Source: JAXIHJ01 sp034189755
GTDB taxonomy: Bacteria > Planctomycetota > Phycisphaerae > SM23-33
Direction of reading: 5' to 3'
Length of the DNA stretch: 25,818 nucleotides
Assembly (NCBI GenBank): GCA_034189755.1
Contig: JAXIHJ010000106.1
Coordinates: 1 to 25,818 of the forward strand
A model generated the notes under the pieces. That model was not told the origin of the DNA and did no database searches. It saw only the letters and a program-made list of their open reading frames with translations. Below, in pieces: positions 14,937 to 21,493 of the stretch. Each line of letters opens with the position of its first letter. Within the stretch, counting starts at the first letter, position 1. Position numbers and translations under genes: made by a program.

Positions 14937-15328
14937 GCTTCACCTCCTCCGTCGGTAATACGGCATGTTACCCAGACGATGGTCAGGGGAATGTTGCCTC
15001 TCTGATAGGTTACATGGTGCTGGCCGGGGGGAACATAGAAGGCGTCGCCGGCTTCGATCGGGAACTCATCGGAGCCGATTCCCATTATTCCTTTGCCGGA
15101 AACGACAAAATAGACCTCCTCCATGTCGTCATGCGCATGGCCGGTGGTCTTGCCCGTGGGATAAATGGTCGTATGCCCCATTTTCAACCTTTGCGATGGG
15201 CCGCTGTCGGGATCAACCAGGAAGTAGGTGTCCCTCAGAATCTCGCTTTTGCGGTCCTTTACGTTGCCGCGGAGGGAGCGGTCGTCTTCATCGGGCTTCA
15301 GGTCCTGAACGTTCAGGGTCTTTTTCAT
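14933..15328 (-). CDS. small cupin-domain protein
   Basis: Single-domain cupin, 131 aa. The first cupin motif GHAHDDMEEVYFVVSGKG supplies His64, His66 and Glu70, and PPGQHHV supplies His104/105, so metal binding is intact. Small cupins in catabolic operons act as sugar isomerases, epimerases or lyases; this one is not assignable. It is the first gene of the minus-strand run, with GAGGAG ahead of the ATG, and overlaps the aldehyde dehydrogenase by four bases. A transcript probably starts in the gap at 15329-15664. Confidence 0.85.
   Translation of the reverse strand: MKKTLNVQDLKPDEDDRSLRGNVKDRKSEILRDTYFLVDPDSGPSQRLKMGHTTIYPTGKTTGHAHDDMEEVYFVVSGKGIMGIGSDEFPIEAGDAFYVPPGQHHVTYQRGNIPLTIVWVTCRITDGGGEA
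14940..14948 (-). promoter_or_regulatory. consensus Shine-Dalgarno deciding a GTG start
   Basis: AGGAGGTGA on the minus strand, inside the end of the cupin gene, spaced six bases (from the AGGAGG core) before GTG 14936. It supports the GTG start of the aldehyde dehydrogenase over the internal ATG five codons later. Confidence 0.8.
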
Positions 15329-15664
15329 GTTTTCTCCTCATCATATATCACAAACCTTCATTTATGAACTTGCCTGGCCTTGCCCATCGTCGAAAAAGAT
15401 TGATTGTACTTACCTGGCGGCTTTCGGAAAGAAGAATCTTGAGCAGCCGCCGGCGGAAGAGACCATCGGCACACCTGCCAAAAAAATCGCAAAGACCGCC
15501 AAAAGCGACAAAGTGGCACATCTTGCGGTTGCTTTCAAAAGCCCTTAACCTGCTGAAAGTAAAACCTTTATTCGTTGGTGGTATCCGTTTTGCTTGGTAG
15601 TTTGTTGCAAAGGTCGGCAGTGTAATAAGCCGGAGAATCGCAAAGAACGGAAAGGAGTACAACA
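15329..15664. other. 336-base divergent intergenic region
   Basis: Divergent spacer between the cupin gene (minus) and hsp20 (plus); it should hold promoters for both. On the minus strand a TACAAT (15411-15416) could be a -10 box but has no good -35. TTCAT-TT-ATGAA (15357-15368) is a small inverted repeat near the cupin start and might be an operator. AAAGGAG at 15651-15657 is the hsp20 ribosome binding site. I see no CIRCE element, no convincing heat-shock sigma promoter and no convincing gene. Confidence 0.5.
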
Positions 15665-16108
15665 ATGGCGACATTTCGATGGCCAGGCAGTTGGGACCCG
15701 TTTGCATCGCTGCGCACCATGCAGCGGGAACTTGAACGGCTCGTAGGTCGTGGCCCATTTGGCGAGAGCCAGCGAATCGGTGGGGGGGTCTACCCGCCGG
15801 TCAACGTGCTCAACTCGCCCGAAGACATGATCGTCCAGTGCGAGGTTACCGGCGTACAGCGCGGGGACCTGGACATCTCCATCACGGGCGATACGTTGGT
15901 AATCAAGGGCACCAAGAAGTCGGTGGTTGATGAAGAGAAAGTCAATTTCCTGCGTCGCGAGCGGGGAATCGGCAACTTCAGCAGGACTATCATCCTGCCT
16001 GACAAGGTCGATTCCGACCGCATCGAGGCGAAGTTGGATGCCGGCATACTGACAGTTACGCTGGCGAAGTCCGAGGCCGCCAAGCCCAAGCAAGTGCCGG
16101 TGAAGTAA
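15665..16108 (+). CDS. small heat-shock protein, Hsp20/alpha-crystallin family (first of pair)
   Basis: ATP-independent holdase that binds unfolding proteins in the cytoplasm, 147 aa. A short N-terminal arm (WDPFASLRTMQRELERLV) leads to the alpha-crystallin domain from about residue 40: YPPVNVLNSPEDMIVQCEVTG, LVIKGTKK, RRERGIGNFSRTIILPDKVD and the conserved LDAGILTVTLAKSE. The C-terminal tail KPKQVPVK contains a V-P-V element resembling the I/V-x-I/V oligomerisation motif. Strong AAAGGAG upstream. It is followed after 28 bases by a second hsp20 gene, likely co-transcribed. Confidence 0.93.
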   Translation: MATFRWPGSWDPFASLRTMQRELERLVGRGPFGESQRIGGGVYPPVNVLNSPEDMIVQCEVTGVQRGDLDISITGDTLVIKGTKKSVVDEEKVNFLRRERGIGNFSRTIILPDKVDSDRIEAKLDAGILTVTLAKSEAAKPKQVPVK

Positions 16109-16136
16109 TCCGGACAGAATAGCGAGGAGTTGAATC

Positions 16137-16532
16137 ATGGCCGAGAAGAAAGAAAAAATGACCGTTCACGCCGGGCCGGTTTCGCGGCGGCAGGAAGACA
16201 GTTTTATGCCGCTGGTGGACATTTACGAAACGGCTGACGGAATGACCGTGCTGGAATCCGAAATTCCCGGCGCTAAACCCGAGTCAGTGGACATACGTGT
16301 GGACAGGGGCGTGCTGACCATCAGCGCCAGCGGCGAACTGCCGGAAATGAGCGAAGCGTACAGCCGAACCTATACGGGCTTCGCCAGCGGCGAATACTTC
16401 CGGGCGTTCGCACTGAGCGACGAGGTGGACCGCGACAAGATAGAGGCGTCGTTGAGCGACGGGGTGCTAACCGTTCGCCTGCCTAAAGCCGCCGCAGCCC
16501 AGACGCGAAAAATCGAAATTAAGGAAGGTTGA
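16137..16532 (+). CDS. small heat-shock protein, Hsp20/alpha-crystallin family (second of pair)
   Basis: Second alpha-crystallin chaperone, 131 aa, with a different, charged N-terminus (MAEKKEKMTVHAGPV). The domain shows PLVDIYETADGMTVLESEIPGAKPESVDI, RTYTGFASGEYFRAFALSDEVD and SLSDGVLTVRLPKA; the C-terminal RKIEIKEG carries the I-x-I motif. It differs from the first hsp20 enough to suggest an old paralogue or hetero-oligomer partner. AGGAG lies before the ATG. Confidence 0.93.
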   Translation: MAEKKEKMTVHAGPVSRRQEDSFMPLVDIYETADGMTVLESEIPGAKPESVDIRVDRGVLTISASGELPEMSEAYSRTYTGFASGEYFRAFALSDEVDRDKIEASLSDGVLTVRLPKAAAAQTRKIEIKEG

Positions 16533-16595
16533 TCATAGGGCATGTGTTTCGGCGCCTATTGTAGAAATATTCGCGCCATTCTGTCCCCGCAACGG

Positions 16596-16624
16596 TTGAC
16601 ATCTTGGCCTGGGCTTCCTACGAT
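16596..16624 (+). promoter_or_regulatory. sigma70-type promoter for trxA
   Basis: TTGACA (16596-16601) and TACGAT (16619-16624) are separated by exactly 17 bases, about 50 bases upstream of the thioredoxin ATG. This implies that trxA has its own housekeeping promoter besides any read-through from the hsp20 pair. Confidence 0.55.
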
Positions 16625-16672
16625 GCGGCGCGCGAACCAACGGGGCCGTTGTGGAAAATAAGGAGTTCTTGA

Positions 16673-17005
16673 ATGGCATCGGAAAGCGTGTTGCAGTTGA
16701 CGAATGAAAACTTCGAGCAGGAAGTCGAAGCTTCGGATACGCCGGCACTGGTGGATTTCTGGGCCGAGTGGTGTATGCCCTGCAAGATGATCACCCCGAT
16801 TATCGAGGAGTTGGCCGAGGAATACGCCGGAAAGCTCAAAGTCGGCAAGGTGGACACCGACGCCAGCCGCAACGTCTCCATGAAGTTCGGCATTAACGCG
16901 ATCCCGACGCTCATACTTTTCAAGGGCGGCCAGGTCTCAAAGAAATTCGTCGGCCTGCAAAGTAAGGCGGACCTCAAGACGGCCATCGATGAGGTCCTGG
17001 CGTAG
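16673..17005 (+). CDS. trxA: thioredoxin with WCMPCK active site
   Basis: Cytoplasmic thiol-disulfide reductase, 110 aa with a complete thioredoxin fold: ALVDFWAEWCMPCKMITPIIEEL, KVDTDASRNVSMKFGINAIPTLILFKGG (cis-Pro) and a C-terminal helix. The active site is Cys34-Met-Pro-Cys37 where most thioredoxins have CGPC; Met in place of Gly could alter redox potential. AAGGAG is upstream. It follows the hsp20 pair, and its stop lies 21 bases before the epimerase gene, so a stress/repair operon is likely. Confidence 0.93.
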   Translation: MASESVLQLTNENFEQEVEASDTPALVDFWAEWCMPCKMITPIIEELAEEYAGKLKVGKVDTDASRNVSMKFGINAIPTLILFKGGQVSKKFVGLQSKADLKTAIDEVLA

Positions 17006-17026
17006 CTTCAGGCCACAGGCGGCAGC

Positions 17027-17713
17027 ATGGAATCCTTCAGCCGTGATCAAGTGCGCAGCGTGGACCGCTATGCGATCCGGCAGGTTGGTGTGCCCGGCGT
17101 AGTGCTGATGGAAAACGCCGGCCGTCGCGCCGCAGACGAAATCGAGCGATTTCTCGGTGAAGCAGCCGGCAAATCCGTCGCAATCGTCGCGGGAGCGGGC
17201 AACAACGGCGGCGACGGTTTCGTCATCGCGCGGCACCTGGCCATGCGGGGGATAAAGGTCGTTACGTTTATCGTTGCGTCGCCTGAAAAAATCTCAGGCG
17301 ACGCCGAAATCAACCTTAACATCCTCCGCAAACTGGACCACGACGTCCGCGATGCAACGACAGAGGCGCTGAAGAACCTGACAGGGGCGATAAAGAGCTT
17401 TGACGTGGTCGTGGACGCGGTAGGGGGTACTGGTATTCAAGGGGCGCTTCGTGGTGATATAGCGACAGCCGTCGAGCAGATTAATGCCGCCGGGCTGCCC
17501 GTCGTTGCGATTGACATTCCCACCGGCCTGGACTGCGACACCGGCCTGGCCGCAGGGCCAACCGTCAAAGCCGCGTTGACCGTCACCATGCTGGCCTGCA
17601 AGAAAGGCTTCGATGCCGAAGGGGCGGCGGCCTACACCGGCGAAGTCCGCGTCGTTGACATCGGCATCCCGGCCGAGGTGGTCCGGGGGATCGCCGAGCA
17701 GGAGAAGCGATAG
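17027..17713 (+). CDS. nnrE: NAD(P)H-hydrate epimerase (YjeF N-terminal domain)
   Basis: Repairs damaged NAD(P)H by epimerising the R and S hydrates. The 228-aa protein is a single YjeF_N domain: VDRYAIRQVGVPGVVLMENAG, GAGNNGGDGFVIARHL, VVDAVGGTG and AIDIPTGLDCDTG. The ADP/ATP-dependent dehydratase domain, often fused in one ~500-aa protein, is absent, so NnrD must be encoded elsewhere. The ribosome binding site is weak (AGGCGG). It sits directly after trxA. Confidence 0.9.
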   Translation: MESFSRDQVRSVDRYAIRQVGVPGVVLMENAGRRAADEIERFLGEAAGKSVAIVAGAGNNGGDGFVIARHLAMRGIKVVTFIVASPEKISGDAEINLNILRKLDHDVRDATTEALKNLTGAIKSFDVVVDAVGGTGIQGALRGDIATAVEQINAAGLPVVAIDIPTGLDCDTGLAAGPTVKAALTVTMLACKKGFDAEGAAAYTGEVRVVDIGIPAEVVRGIAEQEKR

Positions 17714-17715
17714 TG

Positions 17716-17770
17716 CCCGACAAAGCCCGGCCATAGCTATGGCTGGGCTTTAACAGATATCCCTGTCGGG
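17716..17770 (+). terminator. nested hairpin region, possible terminator
   Basis: The inner arms AAAGCCCGGCCATAG and CTATGGCTGGGCTTT (17722-17751) form an almost perfect 15-base inverted repeat with no spacer (one G-T pair). An outer pair CCCGACA (17716-17722) and TGTCGGG (17764-17770) brackets it. Only three T residues follow the inner stem, so it is a weak intrinsic terminator or another RNA structure separating nnrE from the aldolase. Confidence 0.5.
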
Positions 17771-17786
17771 GTAAAACAGAAAACGC

Positions 17787-17815
17787 TTCTACTTCACCGG
17801 CGCGAGCCGTATAAT
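17787..17815 (+). promoter_or_regulatory. probable promoter of the fructose-bisphosphate aldolase gene
   Basis: A perfect -10 TATAAT (17810-17815) lies about 50 bases before the aldolase ATG. The -35 at 17 bases' distance is TTCTAC (17787-17792), a poor match, so activation by a factor or a non-standard -35 is possible. Confidence 0.45.
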
Positions 17816-17867
17816 CCCCGGTTCGGTTCAGGACACGAAAAATCATTATTAGGAAAGTGAGAACATC

Positions 17868-18893
17868 ATGCCATTAGTACCGATGCGAATCCTTCTGGAT
17901 CACGCGGCGGAGAACGATTATGGGCTTGCTGCGTTCAACGTCAACAACATGGAGCAGATACAGGCCATTATGATGGCTGCCGAGCAGACCGAATCGCCGG
18001 TTATCGTACAGGCCTCCCGCGGCGCCAGGAGCTACACCAACGACGCCTACCTGCGTCACCTGATGCTGGCGGCCGCCGAGCTGTATCCCAACATCCCCAT
18101 AGCCATGCACCAGGACCACGGCAACAGCCCTGAGACGTGCTTCAGCGCGATCGACCAGGGATTTACATCCGTAATGATGGACGGATCACTGGAGGCTGAC
18201 GGCAAGACACCGTCCAGCTACGAATATAACGTCGATGTTACGAAGAAGGTCGTCGACAAGGCCCACTCACTCGGTGTAACGGTCGAGGGCGAGCTGGGCT
18301 GCCTGGGCGGCATCGAGGACGGCCACGGCGCCGGGCTGACCGGCGAAGAGGCCATGAAGCACCTGACCGACCCGGCCCAGGCTGAGCAGTTCGTCGCCGA
18401 CACGGGCGTGGACGCGCTGGCCGTGGCCATCGGGACCAGCCACGGGGCGTACAAGTTTTCCAAAAAACCCACGGGCGACGTGCTGGTGATGAGCGTAATC
18501 GAGGAAATCCACAAGCGCCTGCCGAACACGCACCTGGTGATGCACGGCTCGTCTTCGGTGCCGCAGGAATTGCAGGACATCATCAACGCACACGGCGGCA
18601 AGCTGAAACAGACCTACGGCGTACCGGTCGAGAACATTCAGCGCGGCATCGCCCACGGCGTTCGCAAGGTCAACGTGGACACCGACAACCGCCTGGCGAT
18701 GACCGGCGCAATCCGTAAGGTGTTTGCCGAGAAGCCGGAAGAGTTCGACCCTCGAAAGTACCTCGGCCCGGCCCGCGAGGCGATGAAAGAGGTCTGCGTC
18801 CATCGCATGACCGCCTTCGGGCAGGCCGGCAACGGGCCGAAAATCAAACCCAAAACCTGCAAGGAAATAATAGAGTTCTATAGGAAGAAATAA
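17868..18893 (+). CDS. fba: fructose-bisphosphate aldolase, class II (Calvin-cycle/long subtype)
   Basis: Cleaves fructose 1,6-bisphosphate to dihydroxyacetone phosphate and glyceraldehyde 3-phosphate with a zinc ion. Zinc and substrate blocks are MHQDHGNSPETC, VEGELGCLGG, GTSHGAYKF and VMHGSSSVP, with KVNVDTDNRLAMTGAIRKVF for phosphate binding. The 341-aa length and the C-terminal region FDPRKYLGPAREAMKEVCVHRMTAFG match the longer class IIB subtype used in glycolysis and the Calvin cycle. It has its own probable promoter and a strong terminator, so it is a single-gene unit. It is clearly distinct from the GatY-like aldolase in the catabolic block. Confidence 0.94.
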   Translation: MPLVPMRILLDHAAENDYGLAAFNVNNMEQIQAIMMAAEQTESPVIVQASRGARSYTNDAYLRHLMLAAAELYPNIPIAMHQDHGNSPETCFSAIDQGFTSVMMDGSLEADGKTPSSYEYNVDVTKKVVDKAHSLGVTVEGELGCLGGIEDGHGAGLTGEEAMKHLTDPAQAEQFVADTGVDALAVAIGTSHGAYKFSKKPTGDVLVMSVIEEIHKRLPNTHLVMHGSSSVPQELQDIINAHGGKLKQTYGVPVENIQRGIAHGVRKVNVDTDNRLAMTGAIRKVFAEKPEEFDPRKYLGPAREAMKEVCVHRMTAFGQAGNGPKIKPKTCKEIIEFYRKK

Positions 18894-18929
18894 ACCGCAG
18901 GCAAAGTAACCGAAATCCTTCGACGGATA

Positions 18930-18966
18930 AAACAGCCCGCAGAATACCTTCTGTGGGCTGTTTCTT
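18930..18966. terminator. bidirectional Rho-independent terminator
   Basis: AAACAGCCCGCAGAA, a TACC loop and TTCTGTGGGCTGTTT form a 15-base stem with one G-T pair, followed by TTTCTTC on the plus strand; the minus strand reads GGGCTGTTTTATC. It lies between convergent genes and probably ends both transcripts. Confidence 0.85.
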
Positions 18967-19003
18967 CTGCCTTGCGAAGCGAGCTTCTCGGCTGATAAGT
19001 CTA

Positions 19004-20074
19004 TTACAGCCCGGTGATTTCTTCGATTAGTTCCTCTGCCTTCCGAGCGGCGGCGGTCTCCGGGTAGCGATTGTTCAGGCTTTTGACCTTGGCCTTGATG
19101 GCTGAGAACCTGCTGCCGTATTTGCGCTTCCACGTCGCCCGGTCGGATTTTTCCGTCGGCAGGGGCGGGATCAGACTGGCGGCACAGGCGATTGGCAGAT
19201 AGACCTTCTCGGCCTTTAGCTCGGTCTTAAACTCCTCATCGTCGGCGAGTTCGGCAAGCTCCGCAGCGGCCTGTCGGCCATATTCCGTTTCGGCAAACCG
19301 CTTTGTCAGTTCCGTCAGGGCCTGCATGACAGCGACGGGAGAGTCGCCCTGGGCCTTGCTTTTCAGCCGGTCGGCGTAGCGTTGAAGGTTGGCAAGTAGA
19401 AAAGCCGCTTCCTTGCCGAGTTGGCCTTCGGCGTCCTTGTTTTTCTTACACTCGTTGTAGGCCTGGCCGAGCTTGCCGGCCTTAACCATGCCGGCCGTTG
19501 CTGACATCTTTTGATATTTTATGTCACCCAGCAGCGGATGCGGCCTAAGCTTCAGGGCGGCAATAATTGCCTTGTCCATCTTCGAGCCTGGATAGCCCTC
19601 ATAGACGACCTTGCCGTTGTGATTGAATACAAAAACGCGGGGTATGCCGCGGCCGGTGTCGTTTGGGACGGTCGCCGAGGAAAGAATGATATAGTTTGCG
19701 CCCCGCTCGAGAGCGACGGAAAGCGCCTTTCCCTTGTACGGGCCTTGTGCGTGCGCTGCGATTACCACCAGGCCGCGCCGGCCGTAGCGGCTGTGCAGCT
19801 TTGCCAGGTGGGGGATGGAGGCGATACACGGTGGGCAGCGAAAGCCCCATTTTTCCAGCAGCACGACCTGGCCGCGAAGGTCTTCTTTCTCCAGCGGCGG
19901 GCCAAACCATACTTCGCCCAGCTCCGTCATGCCGAGACGTGAATTGGCCCAGGGATCATCGGTTGTGTCGACTCCCGCGTCGGCCTCAGGCTCATCTGCG
20001 AGCAAAACCGGCGAAAAACCAAACACGAACAGGACCAACGACAGGTAAATGACAAATTTTTCAAATTCAAACAT
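19004..20074 (-). CDS. exported TlpA-like thioredoxin-fold protein
   Basis: Probable periplasmic protein, 356 aa from ATG 20074, which has AAGGGG upstream (TTG 20092 is less likely). The N-terminus is a signal peptide (hydrophobic YLSLVLFVFGFSPVLLA, cleavage probably near LLA-DE). Residues ~55-180 form a TlpA/AhpC-type thioredoxin domain with LLEKWGFRCPPC (Cys80, Cys83) and GIPRVFVFNHNGKVVYEG, which holds the cis-Pro loop. The C-terminal ~170 residues are helical and Lys/Glu/Ala-rich without a recognised domain. A CPPC site suggests a thiol oxidoreductase acting on exported proteins; the partner is unknown. 39 bases separate it from tyrS, upstream on the same strand. Confidence 0.85.
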   Translation of the reverse strand: MFEFEKFVIYLSLVLFVFGFSPVLLADEPEADAGVDTTDDPWANSRLGMTELGEVWFGPPLEKEDLRGQVVLLEKWGFRCPPCIASIPHLAKLHSRYGRRGLVVIAAHAQGPYKGKALSVALERGANYIILSSATVPNDTGRGIPRVFVFNHNGKVVYEGYPGSKMDKAIIAALKLRPHPLLGDIKYQKMSATAGMVKAGKLGQAYNECKKNKDAEGQLGKEAAFLLANLQRYADRLKSKAQGDSPVAVMQALTELTKRFAETEYGRQAAAELAELADDEEFKTELKAEKVYLPIACAASLIPPLPTEKSDRATWKRKYGSRFSAIKAKVKSLNNRYPETAAARKAEELIEEITGL

Positions 20075-20131
20075 GATATATAACCCCTTCAAATAGTGCC
20101 ACGCCGTTAAATCGCTGACTCTTATCGATGC

Positions 20132-21343
20132 TTACGAGACGGAAATGTTTCCGAACCGCCGTTTGCCTACCTTCAGGACGCAGCCGGTTTGTAACTCTAC
20201 CTCGGCGTCGATGTCGGTAATTTTCCTGTTGTCGATGCTGACGGCGTTCTGCATAACCAGCCTGCGTGCCTGGCCCTTGCTCTTGGCGAACCCGGCCAAC
20301 GTAATCAGCTCGATGATGTTCATTCTTGCGGCTGAAACCTTGACCTGCGGCATATCAGTCGGCTTTTGCTTTTTCGCAAAGATGCGGTCGAATTCTTCGG
20401 CGGCGGCCTGGGCGGCTGCGGAATCGTGGTACGTTTCGACGATGGTTTTGCCAAGCAGGACTTTGGCCTCGCGAGGATGGGTCTTGTCCGCATCCGTAAG
20501 TTCGGCGATTTGCTCGGCCGGCAGGGTGGTCAGCAGCGTGAAGTAGTTAGCCATCAACGAATCGGGAATCGACATCACCTTGCCGAACATCTCGTCGGGG
20601 TTATCGGTAACGCCGATGTAGTTGCCCTTGGACTTGCTCATTTTTTCTACGCCGTCGAGCCCGACGAGGATCGGCATAATCATGACGATCTGCGGCTGGC
20701 AGCCCGCATTCTCCTGCAACTGGCGGCCAACCAGATTGTTGAACGTCTGGTCCGTGCCGCCGAGTTCGACGTCGGCCTCGATGCAGATGCTGTCATAGCC
20801 CTGCATCAGCGGATAGAGCAGTTCGTGCACGCCGATTGGCACGCCGGCCTTATAGCGGCGTTCGAACGTGTCCCGCTCCATTATTCTCGCGACCGTCATC
20901 TGGGCGGCGAGCTTTTGGATGTCGGCCAGGTTCAGCTTTTCCAGCCACTCGCTGTTGCGGCGGATTTCCAGTTTCCCCGGCGCGGTGTCCAGCACCTTGC
21001 CGGCCTGGTCGATGTAGGTGGCGGCGTTGGCCTCAATCTCAGAAGGTGAGAGCACCGGGCGGGTTTTGTTAACGCCGCTGGGGTCGCCGATGCGGGCGGT
21101 GTAGTCGCCGATAACAAGCACGGCCTTGTGGCCGAGGTCCTGGAACTGGCGCACCTTGCGGAGCACGACGGTGTGGCCGAGATGAATGTCCGGAGCGGTG
21201 GGGTCCAGGCCGAGCTTGATCCGAAGCTGCCGGCCTTCTTTCGCCGCAGCTTTCAGCCGCTGGGCCAGCTCCTGTTCCGTGTAGACAGCCTCACAGTTCT
21301 GCGCCAGCAGCAGTGCCTGGTCTTTATCGGTCCGCTTACCCAT
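20132..21343 (-). CDS. tyrS: tyrosyl-tRNA synthetase
   Basis: Class I synthetase charging tRNA-Tyr, 403 aa. The HIGH-type motif is PDIHLGHTVVLRK and the KMSKS motif is VEKMSKSKGNYIG; the tyrosine-binding region includes YPLMQGYDS and LGGTDQTFN. A C-terminal S4 RNA-binding domain (GFAKSKGQARRLVMQNAVSIDN) is present. The arrangement matches the TyrZ-like bacterial subgroup. No Shine-Dalgarno precedes the ATG and a plausible promoter ends only 11 bases upstream, so the mRNA may be nearly leaderless. Confidence 0.95.
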   Translation of the reverse strand: MGKRTDKDQALLLAQNCEAVYTEQELAQRLKAAAKEGRQLRIKLGLDPTAPDIHLGHTVVLRKVRQFQDLGHKAVLVIGDYTARIGDPSGVNKTRPVLSPSEIEANAATYIDQAGKVLDTAPGKLEIRRNSEWLEKLNLADIQKLAAQMTVARIMERDTFERRYKAGVPIGVHELLYPLMQGYDSICIEADVELGGTDQTFNNLVGRQLQENAGCQPQIVMIMPILVGLDGVEKMSKSKGNYIGVTDNPDEMFGKVMSIPDSLMANYFTLLTTLPAEQIAELTDADKTHPREAKVLLGKTIVETYHDSAAAQAAAEEFDRIFAKKQKPTDMPQVKVSAARMNIIELITLAGFAKSKGQARRLVMQNAVSIDNRKITDIDAEVELQTGCVLKVGKRRFGNISVS

Positions 21344-21354
21344 ACCGGCAAGCG

Positions 21355-21383
21355 AGTCTACCCGCCGGCGAGGCGTTTTGCAA
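21355..21383 (-). promoter_or_regulatory. candidate promoter of tyrS
   Basis: On the minus strand TTGCAA (21378-21383) and TAGACT (21355-21360) are 17 bases apart; the -10 ends 11 bases before the tyrS ATG, which would leave a leader of only about 5 bases. Confidence 0.35.
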
Positions 21384-21400
21384 TTTGCAATCCGGCAGGC

Positions 21401-21430
21401 TTGCCTAGAGGCGGTCCGTCCGATTAGAAT
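21401..21430 (+). promoter_or_regulatory. candidate promoter of the lipoprotein gene
   Basis: TTGCCT (21401-21406) and TAGAAT (21425-21430) are spaced by 18 bases, about 60 bases before the ATG at 21494. It is divergent from the tyrS promoter. Confidence 0.35.
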
Positions 21431-21493
21431 CCAGGCCGTTCTATTGAAAAGACCAGCAAGACGGCACTCAGGGCCTAAACGGGAAAGAACATA

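Noticed and set aside
15327..15758. Small open frames on both strands in the spacer before hsp20.
   Set aside because: None has a convincing start, ribosome binding site or family resemblance, and they overlap the ends of real genes.
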